DNA of 64,000 nt from Rehmannia glutinosa. Lineage: Eukaryota; Streptophyta; Magnoliopsida; Lamiales; Orobanchaceae. The notes below the pieces were generated by a model. That model was not told where the DNA came from. It ran no database searches and saw only the letters and a program-made list of their open reading frames with translations. The stretch is from NCBI GenBank assembly GCA_016081115.2, contig CM071928.1, forward strand, positions 53,451,950 through 53,515,949, read 5' to 3'. The position numbers were made by a program, and so were the translations under genes. Below are positions 1 through 12,605 of this stretch, piece after piece. Every line of letters starts with the position of its first letter. The first letter of the stretch is position 1.

Positions 1-1941
1 CCGATATTTCACATTATTCCAATCGGCAAGCCGGGTAGTTTCCTTCATCATTGTGTTCCTTTGATAGAACTTCCGAGGATTACGGTAGCTCTGTTTCTTC
101 TTCACAGAATACTTCTGTTTGGAGTTTGTTGAGGAACTCGTACGGATTTCTTCTCAGTTGTCCTTTCAAGCATACTCAGGTGTTTTCCTTTTTCCTTTAT
201 GTCCAAGGCGAGTTTGTTTGTGATTGTGCTTTGGAATGAATGTGTGTGTGCAACATTTGGTGTCTTGGATTTTTGAGATGCTTCATTACTTGAAGATCCT
301 TTTTCCAAGATCACTTTTGGAGTTTGACAATGCACAAAAGAATTGAATCATATGCCTGTCTTGTCTCCACATTCTTTTTGGCTCATGATAAGGTCATCCA
401 ATGATTTAGATGCCTTTGTGAATGAAGCAATCACATTTTTGAGATCATTTTCTCTCTTTTCTATAGCAGCTATCTCTGCTATTAGCTTAGCATTCTCAGC
501 CTTCAGCTCTTTGTTCTCATCAGCTATGTAACTTAGAGTACTCAGCTCCTTAGTTAGCTGTGAGTTTTGGCTTTTGAGCTGGCTGTTTTCCTTATTTAAT
601 ATTGTGTGTGAGGATTTAATGAGCTCAAAGTCTTTCATCATTTTGCCTAATGAATCATAAAGATTAGTGGGTGACGAAGTGTGTGTGTCACAATCACTAT
701 CACTAGAATCTGAGTGAGATGAGTTAGAGTGTACCTCATCTTCTTGGTCAGGTTGTTCTTGTTCTTTAGCCATTAGGCAGATTAAGGCTTCTTCTTTAGA
801 GTCACTTGAGTAGTCACTTCACTACTCTTCCGAGTCGAGTCCGCTTTTGACTTAGCCAGTATCGTAGTCTCAGCATCCAACATTGCCTTTTTCCTTTCTT
901 GTCTTCTTTCTCTGAAGACTCTTCTTTCTTCTTCATTCCTGTATTTGTTGACTACAGGATATGGACAATCAATAACAGAGTGTCCTGGTTGTCTGCAATT
1001 CCAACACAGGTTTTCAATTTTTGGTCAGCTCTCTCATTTCTTGGGTTGTCAGGTCTTTGATATTCGACCTTCTGATACTCAGCTCTCTTTGGTGTCCTAT
1101 CTTCCCTTGACTTGGAGGGAGCTGAATGTCTTCTGGAGGATTCACTTTTGTTTCTTTTGTAGTTCTTGTTGAAGAACCTGTTGAATCTTTTAACCATCAA
1201 GGCAATTTCCTCCTGGTCAATGATTTCTTTGGTCTCAGCTCTCTTCCCTTCCTTGACTATGAGTGCAGCTATTTTGGGTACAGCTGTCTCCTCTTGATCT
1301 TTTCTTCTCAGCTCAAATTCATAAGCTTTGAGGTCTGAGAATAGTTCATGATTAGATGTTTTTGATAGGTCCATCGATTGCCTTAGAGCCATGGTCTTCA
1401 TTTCCCATTTAGCTGGGAGGCTCCTTAGTATCTTCATACACATTTCCTTTTGTGTGTATTCCTTTCCAAGTGCTGAGAGCTCATTTGTAATTTCAGTGAA
1501 TCTAGCATCCAGCTGATCCATTGTCTCACCTGCAAGCCTTTAAAAGTTTTCAAATTTTTGAACAACAACAGATAATTTGTTTTCCTTAATTTGCTCAGAT
1601 CCTTCACAAATTAAAGTTAGTTTATCCCAGATTTCTTTGGCTGTCTTGCAAGATTTGTATATCCTTGGCCACATTGTCCAAGTTGTATCTTTTTCTGTCA
1701 TCATTTGTCCATTCAGCTCTTGGTTTTTCAACCATAGCTGGTCTAGGAGGAGCAGCCTCCTATCCTTCAGCTGCAGCAGCTCTCCTTGCAGTTGTGTTCA
1801 CCTTCATTATTTGCAGTGGCCCATCCTCTATCACTATCCACATCTCATCATGTAAAGCTAATAGATGAGCCTGCATACGTATTTTCCAGTCATCAAATTC
1901 ATCAATGGTGAACATAGGAATACGTGTCAAATTTGTTCCAT
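1..1941 (-). pseudogene. gag of Sirevirus A1, interrupted
   Basis: Capsid/nucleocapsid gene read on the minus strand from an ATG at 1941. Recognisable blocks are the UBN2-type gag region (1731-1540 and 1521-952, containing the conserved stretch around EIWDKLTLICEGSEQ), a CCHC-knuckle region near 1010-960, and a downstream acidic and coiled-coil segment (773-348) with heptad-like runs of Leu, Lys and Glu. The blocks are in different frames, separated by frameshifts and stops, so no single product is made as read. The coiled-coil tail is a known Sirevirus gag trait. Compare the parallel region of A2 at 7141-8760. Some frame breaks may be sequence errors (see findings). Confidence 0.8.
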
Positions 1942-2054
1942 GATAATAACTTTGCTTGTTAAAAATGGCTTTTGAAAGAACAAGTGTTAAAAACTTCTTT
2001 GAAAGATTGGAGATCTAGTTCAGTAACCAGTGCGGAAGGCTCAATGAACCAACT

Positions 2055-2066
2055 GCTCTGATATCA
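2055..2066 (-). promoter_or_regulatory. Primer-binding site (initiator tRNA-Met type)
   Basis: The minus strand reads TGATATCAGAGC two bases after the LTR end. This matches the usual plant copia primer site TGGTATCAGAGC at 11 of 12 positions, the site where the 3' end of tRNA-iMet primes minus-strand DNA synthesis. Confidence 0.85.
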
Positions 2067-2068
2067 CT

Positions 2069-3636
2069 TCTAGGTCCCAAGGGGTGTGAGTAAGGTTTAA
2101 AAGGGGGGTTGAATAAACCGTACCAACTTTTCTATTTTAGTCCTTTTAAAATAATACAGAGTTAAGTACACAGCTAAGTCCTTGATGGACAGCTAAGTTA
2201 GTTAATCAGCAGAGTTAGCCACTCAACAGACTCGATTGAGCTGTTGATAGAATAACTCAGCTGTTTAGTCTAAACTTAAACTTGGTTGTGATGAAATTTT
2301 CAGCGGAAGACTTAACACCCTTAAGTTTGGTTTAAGTTTGTTTTAACACTTGGTTTTTGCACTTTGTATTTATCAGTTGGATTAGCAAATTATCAGCAGA
2401 TATAAAATGATATGCAGAAATTAAATGCTGAAAAGTAAATGACACAATAATTTTTATAGAGGTTCGAAGATGGGGTAATTCTTCTAATCCTCTCTTCTCC
2501 AACTCCTAGAGGAATCCACTAAGTATTGATCAGAGTACACAGTGGTTATCAGTCCAGATACAAGTCTTGATCACACGGCTGACTTGATCCTTTGGGACTC
2601 AGTCTGGAGATGCCTTGGTCACACAGCTGGCTTCTCGTCCGACTCGCCTTCTTCACAGGCACCGCTTTGCTACTTGACTCACTTGCTCAAGCTTCTTGGA
2701 TTTGATCACGAAGCCCTCCAATAACTCTAGACTGGTTCGACCTTGAACCTTTCTACAATCCTCCTTGGAATGTAGACCCCTTTTGATTCTTCAAAAGTTT
2801 CCTCTTCAACAGTTTGAAGTTGTCTTTCCTTCACATCTTGGTGTTGGATCGATTTCCTTCAAAATTTACGCTTGAGGATTTGCTTGAATAACTTGAGAAT
2901 GAATTGCAGGTTACAGTTAGAATAATAGCTTGAATGTTTCGTGGTTCAGGTATGCAAGGTGTTCAAGGTAACCTTTTCTCAAAGTGATTCCTCAGCCTTT
3001 TATAATGATCTTTCAAAAATCTGCTCGTTGAAGAGATAGGCTGATTTTTAAAATTCACTTGTGTTCGTTGGCTTGTCTTGTTGCAGTCCTTGATATTGGC
3101 ATTTCCTCGTATTAAATGAACATTCAGCTTTTCAGAGTCTGACACAAGGTGCAGTGCTTTCCCATTGGTTTATTCCTTTTGCACGCTTCTGGGACTGAGC
3201 ACTTTACGACATGGCAAAGATGGAAGTATTACTTGTTTAGGTAATATTCTTGACTTTTGTGCAACGGATTCTTTTGATTAACTCCTCTTTGCGCTTTTCC
3301 CAGGTGACTTGAAGTGCTCCAATGATTGAAAGACTCATCCGTCACTTCAACTGACTTGGCTTCTTGAGTTGACTTGACTAACGCTTCACACAAACCGTAT
3401 CCCACCGATACTCCTTCGGTCGAGTTCTTGACTTCTCCTCCTTGCCATACTCAAATGTTTCACAAATGAGTCTTCATTTTAGTCTTGATTGACTTCTTGT
3501 ATGTCCAGCATAGCCGACTTGACTCGGCTAAATTCTATCTAATTACAATACAAATTACAAGGAAAATTGGGTGCCAACTTTCTAGTCTAAGTTTTACATG
3601 GCATTCATCAAAATCTAAACAATAAATTTCCCAACA
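2069..3636 (-). repeat. 5' LTR of Sirevirus A1
   Basis: About 1.57 kb. It starts with TG at 3636 on the minus strand and ends at 2069, where the terminal CA has become GA. It aligns along its length with the A2 LTRs (5441-7012 and 18056-19560) and the A3 LTR (40025-41575). A TATAAAAGG promoter core can be read on the minus strand near 3004-2996. The sequence is in the plus-strand U5-R-U3 order as expected for a minus-strand element. Confidence 0.9.
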
Positions 3637-4899
3637 GTAAGGGTTATGTCGGATGGGTTTAACGATCGGCTTGGGTTTGATTCTCAAGGGTATACACTTT
3701 TATTATTTTCATATTTGTAATTAATAACTATCTGAAACAATTTTGAAATAATTTTGAAACATATATGAAACAATTACATAAATGTTTATAAATTTGTGAT
3801 TAGTTTTTTTTTGTTTTTATTTGAAACTCTTTTTCAGCCCGAATCGATACTCGGAGGAAGATGACAAAGTTGAGCCTTCTTTAAAACTTAGTGTCTGTGA
3901 AGTGAAGTCGAAGTCATGGTTTCACAGCATGTATTATGTTGATGAGTACTTGGCTTCTTCTGTAAGTTTTTATTGTCTTTCATGTTGTTTTTTGAATTAT
4001 TCCTTCTGTCTTTTGATTGTGTTTTGTGTCCATTTTGCAGCATATTTATGTGCTTTTCTACTATTTGAGAAAGAAGTTCCTATACGGGCATAGTGTTGTG
4101 ACATTCACAATGACCGATTTGATATTTGACCATTTCATCCAAAACATTTATAAGAAATTTTGCCAAGTGAACAAAAGAAAGAAGAAATATTTTGATCTGT
4201 CCATGATCAATGTCAATACCACAGTTGTGGACTATATCATGGGATATGACATAGCGTGTTGACGGCCATGGTCGGAAGTTGATCACATCTTGTTTCCCAT
4301 ACATTGCATTGATATGGAGCATTGGGTAATGGGATGGTTGAGCGTGAAGGAGAGAACTATCTATCTATACAATTTGTTGAAGACAGATGATTCTCTTAAA
4401 GTCGTTGTTGAAGCTGTGAAAGCTTACAGCTCTCTCCTTCCTCGGTTCCTGTCCTTGGTAGCCTTTTCTGGTGTCCATCCCAATGTTGTTCTTGGCGAGG
4501 GTGCGTATTCCGGTGATCCAAATTCTGTTATGAAAGTCGTTGTTGTGAAAGACATTCCTTTGCAGACCAAGAAGTAAGTTTTTTCTGTGTATTTTCGATT
4601 TGTTTGTTCTTTTTTGTTGTTTTTGTTTTTGTTGTTTTATATGTCTGGCTGTCAATTTCTTCATTTCTTTTTGTAGTGACTGTGGCGTTTTTGTTGCGTG
4701 TTACATGGAGTATTTTGTTGACGGGAAGAAAATGGATGCTGAGGCGTTTAACGTAGAGAATGAGCGCTCAAGGTTTAGTCATTTGCTCTACAATCACGTG
4801 AAGCTGAAGCAACAAAACGGCGACGAGGACGACGGCGACATTGAAATTCTGCCTCCACTCCCTAAGGATTCTAGGGAATTGTTGTTACGAAAATCTTGA
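3637..4899 (+). pseudogene. ULP1-like (C48) cysteine protease exons of MULE copy 1
   Basis: C-terminal half of a DUF1985/ULP1 transposon protein. Four exons can be placed: 3637-3689 (cut on the left by A1), 3838-3961, 4041-4573 and 4677-4899, with GT-AG introns. The peptidase core is in the last two: His of MEHWVMGW, the position of the catalytic Asp in IYLYNLLKTDD (here Asn), Gln of PLQ, and the nucleophile Cys of DCGVFVACY. The family (SUMO/ubiquitin-like proteases) cleaves isopeptide or C-terminal extensions of SUMO; the role in MULEs is unknown. A TGA at 4261-4263 replaces the GGA present in copy 2, so the reading frame is broken before the His motif. The tail is acidic (near residues DEDDGDIEILPPLP). 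It converges with the transposase gene, whose stop lies at 5348-5350. Confidence 0.85.
3690..3837 (+). repeat. Intron with GAAACA phrase array
   Basis: The intron between the first two visible ULP1 exons holds several GAAACA or GAAATA phrases spaced about 10-16 bases apart (about 3730-3775). The same intron in MULE copy 2 (54752-54907, minus) has the same array. Confidence 0.7.
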
Positions 4900-5347
4900 T
4901 AATTTGTGTAATCACCTGAACAAATTTGTTTTAAGTTTCGTACTTTTAGTAGTATGGGATCTTTGGTATTTATAATAGCTTTCCTTGGAGGATTTGGATC
5001 GTTATTGGTTGTTTTGATTCACGATTAGATTTTGTGAGTAGTACGTTTTTGAACAATTTGGAGACGAGTTATGAGATGTTTTTCAGTTAATGTATTGTTT
5101 TTGCTTGGTTTGGGATTCAAATTATTGTGCGTTTTGTGTTACGTTTCTTATGGTCTCTATTTGGTAAATGGTATCGTTGTGTAATAGAAACATATCTGAA
5201 ATACATTCGAAACAAACATTTGTTTTGTCATCTTATTGTAAGAAACATATTTGAAACAACATAGAAACAATTTGCTTTTGATTTTCTATATGTCGAAGCT
5301 GTATCAATTACAGGTATATTCGTAATAGTAATATTCTACTACGAGTC
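4900..5347. other. Spacer between convergent MULE genes
   Basis: Non-coding spacer between the ULP1 stop and the transposase stop. It is AT-rich and carries another GAAACA phrase array at about 5186-5272. The matching spacer in MULE copy 2 is 53249-53695. Confidence 0.6.
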
Positions 5348-5440
5348 CTATTTTGTTTTTGGTTGATTCCTACATATTTTTCTATTATGACCAGGATCCC
5401 CACATCTTCCATATTTGGTTTTGGCGCTTTTCTCCCAAGC

Positions 5441-7012
5441 TGTTGGGAAATTTATTGTTTAGATTTTGATGAATGCCATGTAAAACTTAGACTAGAAAGT
5501 TGGCACCCCATTTTCCTTGTAATTTGCATTGTAATAGATAGGGTTGTACGAGCTAAGTCAAGTCAGCTATGCCTGGATATACAAGAAGTCAACGGAAGAC
5601 TGAAATGAAGACTCCGTTGTGAAACAGCTGAGTATGGAAAAGAGGAAAAGTCAAGAACTCGACTGAAGGAGTATCGGTGGGATACTGTTGTGTGAAGTGT
5701 CCCGGTCAAGTCAACTCAAGAAGCCAAGTCTCAAGTTGAAGTGACGGATGAGTCATCCATTGATTGGAAGCTAACTCAAGTCACCTGGGGAAATTAGAGA
5801 AGCTATGATCAAGTCAAGACAATGAAAAGTGTCCGTTGCTGTATTAAGTCAAGAAGCTTACTTAAATAAGTAATACTTCTATCTTTGCCGCAATGTCCGA
5901 AAGTGTTGATCCCGAGCGTGCAAAAGGAATAAACCAATGGGAAGATCGCACCTCGTGTCGACTCGAAAAAGTGAACATTCATTTAATACGAGGAAATGTC
6001 AACATCAAGGATCGCAACAAGACAAGCCAACGAACACAAGTGACTTTTAAAAATTAGCTTATCTCTTCAACGGGCGGAGGTTTTGAAAGTTCACTATAAA
6101 AGGCCGAGAATCATCTTGAGAAAAGATTACCTTGCTAACTCGAACCACGAACTATCAAGCAATTATTCGAATCAGAACTGCAATATATTCTCAAGTTATT
6201 CAAGCAAAATCCTCAAGCCTAACTCTCGAAGGAAATCAATCCAACACCAAGTCTGTGAAGGAAAGACAACTTCAAACGCTTGAAGAGAAAACTTTTGAAG
6301 AATCAAAAGGGTCTACATTCCAAGGAGGATCGTAGAAAGGTTCAAGGTCGAACCGAGTCTCAAGTCATTGGAGGGCTTCATGATCAAATACAAGAAGCTT
6401 GAGCAAGTGAGTGAAGAAGCAACCCGCCCGCCCGTGAAGAAGCCGAGTCGGACGAGAAGCCACCGTGGTGACCAAGGCATCTCGGCTTGGAGTCCCAAAG
6501 GATACAAGTCACGGCTTGTGTGATCAAGACTTGTATCCGGATTGATAACCACTTTGTACTCGATCAATACTTAGTGGATTCCTCCAGGAGTTGGAGAAGA
6601 GAGGAGTAGAAGAATTACCCCATCTTCGAACCTCTATAAAAATTATTGTGTCATTTGCATTTCAAAGCATTTTTATTTTCGCATATCATTTTATATCTGT
6701 GATAATTTGCTATCCAACCGATAATTAACAAAGTGCTAAAATCAAGTGTTTAAAACAAACTTAAACCAAATTCAAGGGTGTTAAGTCTTCCAAAAATCTC
6801 ATCAGTCAAGTTAAGGTTTAGACTAAACAAGCGAGTTATTATATCACGGCTCAATCAAGTGTTGAGTGGCTAATCATTTGGTTAACTAACTTAGTTGTCC
6901 TCAAGGACTTAGGTGTATTTAACTCGTAATATTTTAAAAGGACTAAAACGAAAAGTTGGTAAGGTTTATTCAACCCCTTTTAAACCTTACTCACACCCCC
7001 TTGGGACCTACA
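5441..7012 (+). repeat. 5' LTR of Sirevirus A2
   Basis: 1,572 bp, TG...CA, starting TGTTGGGAAATTTATTG and ending ACCTTGGGACCTACA-like sequence. It has a TATA box TATAAAAG at 6095-6102, which is lost in the 3' LTR. Differences from the 3' LTR are mostly small indels and replacements at CAG, CTG and CG sites. Confidence 0.93.
6095..6102 (+). promoter_or_regulatory. TATA box in the A2 5' LTR
   Basis: TATAAAAG about 655 bp into the LTR; the same core is present in the A1 and A3 LTRs, which supports it as the conserved pol II promoter of the family. The 3' LTR of A2 reads CTATTGAGG at this place, so its promoter core is damaged. Confidence 0.65.
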
Positions 7013-7014
7013 AG

Positions 7015-7026
7015 TGGTATCGGTCG
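7015..7026 (+). promoter_or_regulatory. Degenerate primer-binding site of A2
   Basis: TGGTATCGGTCG, two bases after the LTR. The first seven bases match the initiator tRNA-Met primer site TGGTATCAGAGC; the remaining bases are altered. Confidence 0.7.
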
Positions 7027-7140
7027 GTTGGTTCACCGAGCCTTCCGTGACTTTTGAACTAGATCTCCAATATTTCAAAGAAGTTTTTAACACTTGTTCT
7101 TTCAAAAGCCATTTTTTTAAAAAAAAAGAAAGTTATTATC

Positions 7141-8760
7141 ATGGAAGCAAATTTGACAGGCATTCCCATGTTCACTATTGAGGAATTTGATGACTGAAAA
7201 ATTCGTATGCAGGCTCATCTATCTGTTTTACATGATGAAATGTGGCTAGTGATAGAGGAAGGGCCACTGCAAATATTGAAAGTGAACACAGCTACAAGGA
7301 GAGCTGTGTAGCTGAAGGAGAGGAAGCTGTGGCCGAAGCAAGACCAGCTCTAGTCGAAAAACCAAGGACTGGATGGACCAATGATGACAGAAAGAGATAT
7401 ACAACTTGGATAATGTGGCCAAGGATATTCTCTACAAGACTCTGGACAAAGCAATGTTCAATAAAGTCAAATCATGCAAAACAGCAAAAGAAATCTGGGA
7501 TAAACTAACTTTAATTTGTGAAGGATCAGAGCAAATTAAGGAAAACAAATTATCTGTTGTTGTTCAAAAATTTGAAAACTTTAAAATGCTAGCAGGTGAG
7601 ACAATGGATCAGTTGGATGCTAGATTCATTGAAATTACAAATGAGCTCTCAGCACTTGGAAAGGAATACACACAAAAGGAAATGTGCATGAAGATACTAG
7701 GGAGCCTCCCAGCTGAGTGGGAAATGAAAACCATGGCTCTAAGGCACTCGATGGACCTATCAAAAGCATCCAATCATGAACTATTCTCAGACCTCAAAGT
7801 TTATGAATTTGAGCTGAGAAGAAAAGATCAAGAGGAGACAGTTGTACCCAAAACAGTTGCACTTATAGTCAATGATGGGAAGAGAGCTGAGACCAAAGAA
7901 ATCATTGACCAGGAGGAGATTGCGTTGATGGTTAAAAGATTTAACAAGTTCTTCAACAAGAACTACAAAAGAAATAAAGGTGAATCCTCCAGAAGACATT
8001 CAGCTCCCTCCAAGTCAAGGGAAGATAGGCCACCAAAGAGAGCTGAGTATCAAAAGGTCGAATATCAAAGAACTGACAACCCAAGAAATGAGAGAGCTGA
8101 CCAAAAAGTTGAAAACCTGTGTTGGAATTGCAGACAACCAGGACATTTTGCTATTGACTGTTCATATCCTGTAGTCAATAAATACATGAATGAAGAAAAA
8201 AGAAGAGTCTTGAGAGAAAGAAGACAAGAAAAGAAAAAGGCAATGTTGGTCAGACCGAGACAAGTCTAAGTCAAAGGAAGTAGGACTCGAGAGAGTAGTG
8301 AAGCTGACTACTCAAGTGATTCTGAAGAAGAAGCAATGATCTGTCTAATAGCTAAAGAACAACATCAACCTGACCAAGAAGATGAGGTACATTCTAACTC
8401 ATCTCACTCAGACTCTAGTGATAGTGATTGTGACACACACACTTCATCACCCACTGATCTTTATGATTCATTAGGCAAAATGATGAAAGACTTTGAGTAT
8501 ATTAAGTCCTCACACACACTATTAAATGAGGAAAACAAAAAATTCAAAAGTTAAAAACTCACAAGTGACTAAGGAGCCGAGTACTCTAAGTCACATAGCC
8601 GATGAGAATAAAGAATCAAGGTCGAGAATGCCAAACTAATAGCAGAGATAGCTGCTATAGAAAAGAGAGAAAATGATCTCAAAAATGTGATTGCTTCATT
8701 CACTAAGGCATATAAATCATTGGATGACCTTATTATGAGCCAAAACGAGTGTGGAGACAA
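7141..8760 (+). pseudogene. gag of Sirevirus A2, interrupted
   Basis: Structural capsid/nucleocapsid gene from ATG 7141. An early in-frame TGA stands at 7195-7197. The UBN2-type gag domain lies at 7406-7900, followed by a basic stretch and a CCHC zinc knuckle CWNCRQPGHFAIDC at about 8119-8160. After a stop near 8267 the acidic, Ser-rich and coiled-coil tail continues at 8336-8760 in shifted frames. The order capsid, knuckle, coiled-coil tail matches A1 and Sirevirus gag in general. It would assemble the virus-like particle in the cytoplasm. The breaks make it non-functional as read, though several fall at CTG/CAG-like sites where copies differ by indels. Confidence 0.85.
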
Positions 8761-9469
8761 GACAGGCATAGGATTCAATTCCTTTGTGCAGTCAAACTCC
8801 CGCAGTGATCTTGGAAAAAGGATCTTGAGGTAATGAAGCATCTCAAAAACCAAGACACCAAATGTTGCACCCATTGGATATAAAGGAAAAGGAAAGCAGC
8901 CAGTTGAGTATGCTGAGAGGACAGCTGAGAAGAAATCCAGCAAAGTGCCTTAGCAAACTCCAAACAGGAAGTACTCTGTGAAGAAGAAACAGAGCTACCA
9001 GAATCCCCAGAAGTTCTATCAAAGGAACATAAATGATGGGAATGGTAGAAACTACCCAAGCCAAGCTGATTGGAATAATGTGAAATATCAACAAAGACCT
9101 ATAGAATATATGCCGAAATGACAAAGGCCTAGAACTCAGCAAAGGTCATTCCAAAGGCAAAAGAGCTATCATCAACACACATATGCACCCAAACACTACA
9201 CTCATAAATATCACAACTACCCAAAAAAGGCAATTGCTAAAACACACACATAGACATACAGACAAAAGAGACAGTTGTATGAACCTAAAGCCCCCAAGCA
9301 ATTTGCCAAAGTGAATTATGATTATGGCACAGATAGATGGCAACCTCTTAGAGTAAGATCATTTGGCTATAGGTTGGTTGGATCATCTTACAAAGACTAA
9401 CCCCTCGGGACCTGCACAAGTATGGGTACTAAAAACCGATTTCCTTGATTGCGGGTTGAGGAACAGTGA
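8761..9469 (+). pseudogene. gag-pol linker region of Sirevirus A2
   Basis: Degraded coding sequence linking the gag tail to the protease. In the plus-strand frames it is rich in Lys, Tyr, Gln and Asn (for example near 8980-9250), with several frame changes. No catalytic motif was seen here. It ends just before the protease motif WYMDSGCSRHMTG at about 9482-9520. Confidence 0.5.
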
Positions 9470-11020
9470 GTGCCAAGGAACTGGTACATGGATAGTGGCT
9501 GTTCCAGACACATGACAGGAAATAAGAAAAATCTGTCAAAATTCAAGGATATTAGAGGCGCAAAAGTCATATTTGGAGGAAATGAAGCTCCAGGGAAGAT
9601 AAGAGGCACTGGATCCATCAAGAAGAATGGGTTAGAAATCACAGATGTTGCATATGTTGAAGGCCTCAACTTCAACCTGTTAAGCATCAGCCAACTCTGT
9701 GACAAGGGCTATAATGTTGGATTCAATATGGGAGTGTGCCAAATCAAAGACACGGAATCAAATGAAGTAGTGTTGCAAGGATCCAGACAAAAGAACATGT
9801 ATGTGGTAGATTGGTCGACTGCCACAACAAGCACTTGTCTGCTAGCAAAGAGTACAGCCGAATCAAGTTCAGTGTGGCGGGAAGAAGTGAGTCACCTAAA
9901 TTTCAAGACAATTAACAAGCTTGCAAGAAGTAATCTTGTAGAAGGATTGCCAGACTCAGTGTACAAGAAAGAAAGTGTTTGTGATGCATGCCAGATGGGA
10001 ATGCGAATCAAATCATCATTCAAAGAGAAGTCAAATCCATCTTCAACAAGGATATTACATCTATTGCATATGGATCTATTTGGCCCAGTTGAGCCAGCTA
10101 GCATAAGTGGAAAGAAATACACCCTAGTGGTGGTGGATGATTATTCAAGATATACATGGACAATTTTCATGTGCAAAAAGAAGGAAACTTTGCAGAAGTT
10201 ACCTCAACTGATGAAAATAGTTCAAAATGAGAAGAGTCGAACCATTATAAAGATAAGATCTGATAGAGGAACTGAGTTTGTCAATGGAATAATAACTCAG
10301 TATTGTGTTGAAAATGGTATTGCTCATGAATTATCTGCAGCAAGGACTCCACAGCAGAATGGAGTAGCAGAAAGAAGAAACAGAACTCTCAAGGAAGCTG
10401 CAAGAACCATGTTAGCTGAAGTTGGATTGCCAAAAAGATTTTTGGCTGAAGCCATAAACACTGCATGTTATACTCAAAATAGATGCATGATAAATAGACA
10501 GCTGACAAAGACTCCCTATGAAATTTGGACAGGGAGAAAGCCAAATGTTGCATATTTTAAAATATTTGGATGTAAATGCTTCATCCACAACAATGGCAAG
10601 GGTAATCTAAAGGCTTTCGATACTAAAGCTGGTGAAGGTATCTTCTTGGGATACTCAGCTGAAAGCAAAGCCTACAGAGTGCTGAACAAGAGGACTATGG
10701 TCACAGAAGAGTCTATCCATGTGGTTTTTGATGAACCTAATGTAAATGGAGATGACATTGAAGAGTTAGCTGATAAGGTGAATCAGCCAACCATGCAGAA
10801 GAGTCCTTATGGTGAAGCTGAAGCTGGAGCAATCAACCAAGATGAAGATGAGATAGTTGAATCTCAAAGACAGCTGGAAAATCTGCAGCTAAGTGATGAT
10901 GAGAGAGCTGCTCAAGACAACACAACTGTTGCAAGACGATCGAACCCGGTGATTTACTCAACCGATGTGAGATGGGAGAGACCATCCACCAGAGCTAGTT
11001 ATTGGAAATGTAAGAGATGA
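9470..11020 (+). pseudogene. pol of Sirevirus A2: protease and integrase
   Basis: 516-codon open frame. The aspartic protease active site is seen as MDSGCSRHMTG (residues about 7-17). The gag_pre-integrase/zinc region follows (HLNFKTINKL ... CDACQMG, about 142-176), where the first His expected of the HHCC finger is not present. The integrase core shows the first Asp in LLHMDLFGP, the second in IRSDRGTEF and the Glu in NGVAERRNRT (about 198-310), with the usual GKP-rich C-terminal GYS region after it. The frame is lost near 10975-11020, before the reverse transcriptase. Product role: cleavage of the polyprotein and insertion of cDNA into the genome. Confidence 0.9.
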
Positions 11021-12605
11021 TATAAGAACCAGATCCAGAGCTCAACAATAAGCTATGTTCACTTGTTTTATTTCTCAAATAGAGCCAAAAGATGTGTCCC
11101 AAGCATTGGATGACACACATTGGATTCAGGCCATGCAAGAAGAGTTGAATCAGTTTGAAAGAAACAAAGTATGGGAATTGGTGCAAAGACCAACCCATCA
11201 AAATGTTATTGGCACAAAATGGGTGTTCAGAAACAAGATGAATGAGGAAGGTTCTGTGGTAAGGAACAAAGCAAGATTGGTAGCCAAAGAGTATTACCAA
11301 GAAGAAGGAATCGATTTTGATGAAACATTTGCTCCTGTTGCAAGATTAGAAGCAATAAGGATGTTTTTTGCCTATGCTGCACACAAGAACTTTATTGTAT
11401 ATCAAATGGATGTGAAGAGTGCATTCTTAAATAGATTGTTGGAAGAAAAAGTCTATGTTGAGCAACCTCCAGGTTTTGAACAGAAGACTCTTGGAGATAA
11501 AGTGTACAAGCTCAAGAAAGCTCTATATGGATTGAAACAAGCACCTAGAGCATGGTATGATACATTATCTCAATTTCTGACAGATAATGGATTCACCAAA
11601 GGCAAAGTGGACAGAACACTCTTTAGAATTCAAGATGGAGAGAGTATACTGCTTGTCCAAATATATGTGGATGATATCATTTTTGGATCCACAAACAAAG
11701 AGCTGTGTGATAAGTTCTCAAACCTCATGCAAGGCAAATTTGAAATGAGCATGATGGGAGAGCTGACATTCTTTCTAGGACTTCAAGTTAAACAGCTAAA
11801 GGATGGAACCTTTATAAGTCAAACAAAGTATACCAGAGATTTAATGAAGAAATTTGGTATGGAAGAGTAGTCTTCTGTGAAAATATCAAGGATACATCAG
11901 TCAAGATGGATATGGATGCGGATGGTAAGCGTGGATCAAACCGGATCTGAGCACTCATTGGATCACCGCTCATTTAACAAAGAAGGCGGACATCACCTTT
12001 GCGGTAGGTGTATGTGCAAGATTTCAATCTGCTCCAAAGGAAAGTCACATGATCTTGCACTAAGAGAATCTAAGATATCGAAGGGATGCCAAGAAGTTGG
12101 CTTATGGTATCCAAAGGAAGGTGGATTCAAGCTAATTGGTTACTCAGACTCTGACTATGCTGTATGTAGAGTTGACAGGAAGAGTACTTCAGGTACATGT
12201 CAAATGCTTGGAAAAAGGTTGGTTTCCTGGTTTAGCAAGAAGCAAAACTCAATAGCCACATCCACAAATGAAGTCGAGTACATAGTGGCGGCATTTGTTG
12301 CAGCCCAAGTCTTATGGATGAGACAAAGAGCGAGAGATGAGATTATGAAATTGAAGAAAAAAGAGATCCCAATTATGTGTGATAACACAAGTGCTATTGT
12401 AATCACCCAGAATCCTGTGTTGCATTCAAGAACAAAGCACATTGATGTCAGATATTATTTCATAAGAGATCATGTTGAAAAGAAAGACATCACTTTGGAA
12501 TACATCTCAACTGATAAACAGTTAGCTGACATATTCACAAAGCCATTATGTGAATCAAGATTTGAAGAGCTTAAGCATGAGCTAGGGTTAATTGAGTTGA
12601 GTTGA
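11021..12605 (+). pseudogene. pol of Sirevirus A2: reverse transcriptase and RNase H
   Basis: Reverse transcriptase is open from 11055 to 11870 (RVT_2 type): WVFRNKMNE, the catalytic segment YQMDVKSAFL and the YVDD box in IYVDDIIFGSTN (about 11664-11700). A stop at 11868-11870 separates it from the RNase H part (11877-12605), which carries DSDYAVCRVDRKSTSG, LVSWFSKKQNSIATST and DNTSA motifs and ends in a normal stop at 12603-12605. The polyprotein is therefore split into three open pieces. No ATG at a plausible independent start is needed, because copia pol is made as one polyprotein. Confidence 0.9.

Larger units (their letters stand above)
1..3636 (-). mobile_element. Sirevirus-type Ty1/copia retrotransposon A1 (5' part only)
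   Basis: Only the 5' LTR, the primer-binding site and most of gag are in the window; the element continues past the left edge. It is the same family as A2, with the same LTR start (TGTTGGGAAATTTATTG on the minus strand), the same LTR end and a closely similar gag. It sits inside MULE copy 1, upstream of the ULP1 catalytic exons. The base after the LTR start is 3637, and GTAAG at 3637-3641 would be one half of the target-site duplication; the other half is outside the window. Confidence 0.88.
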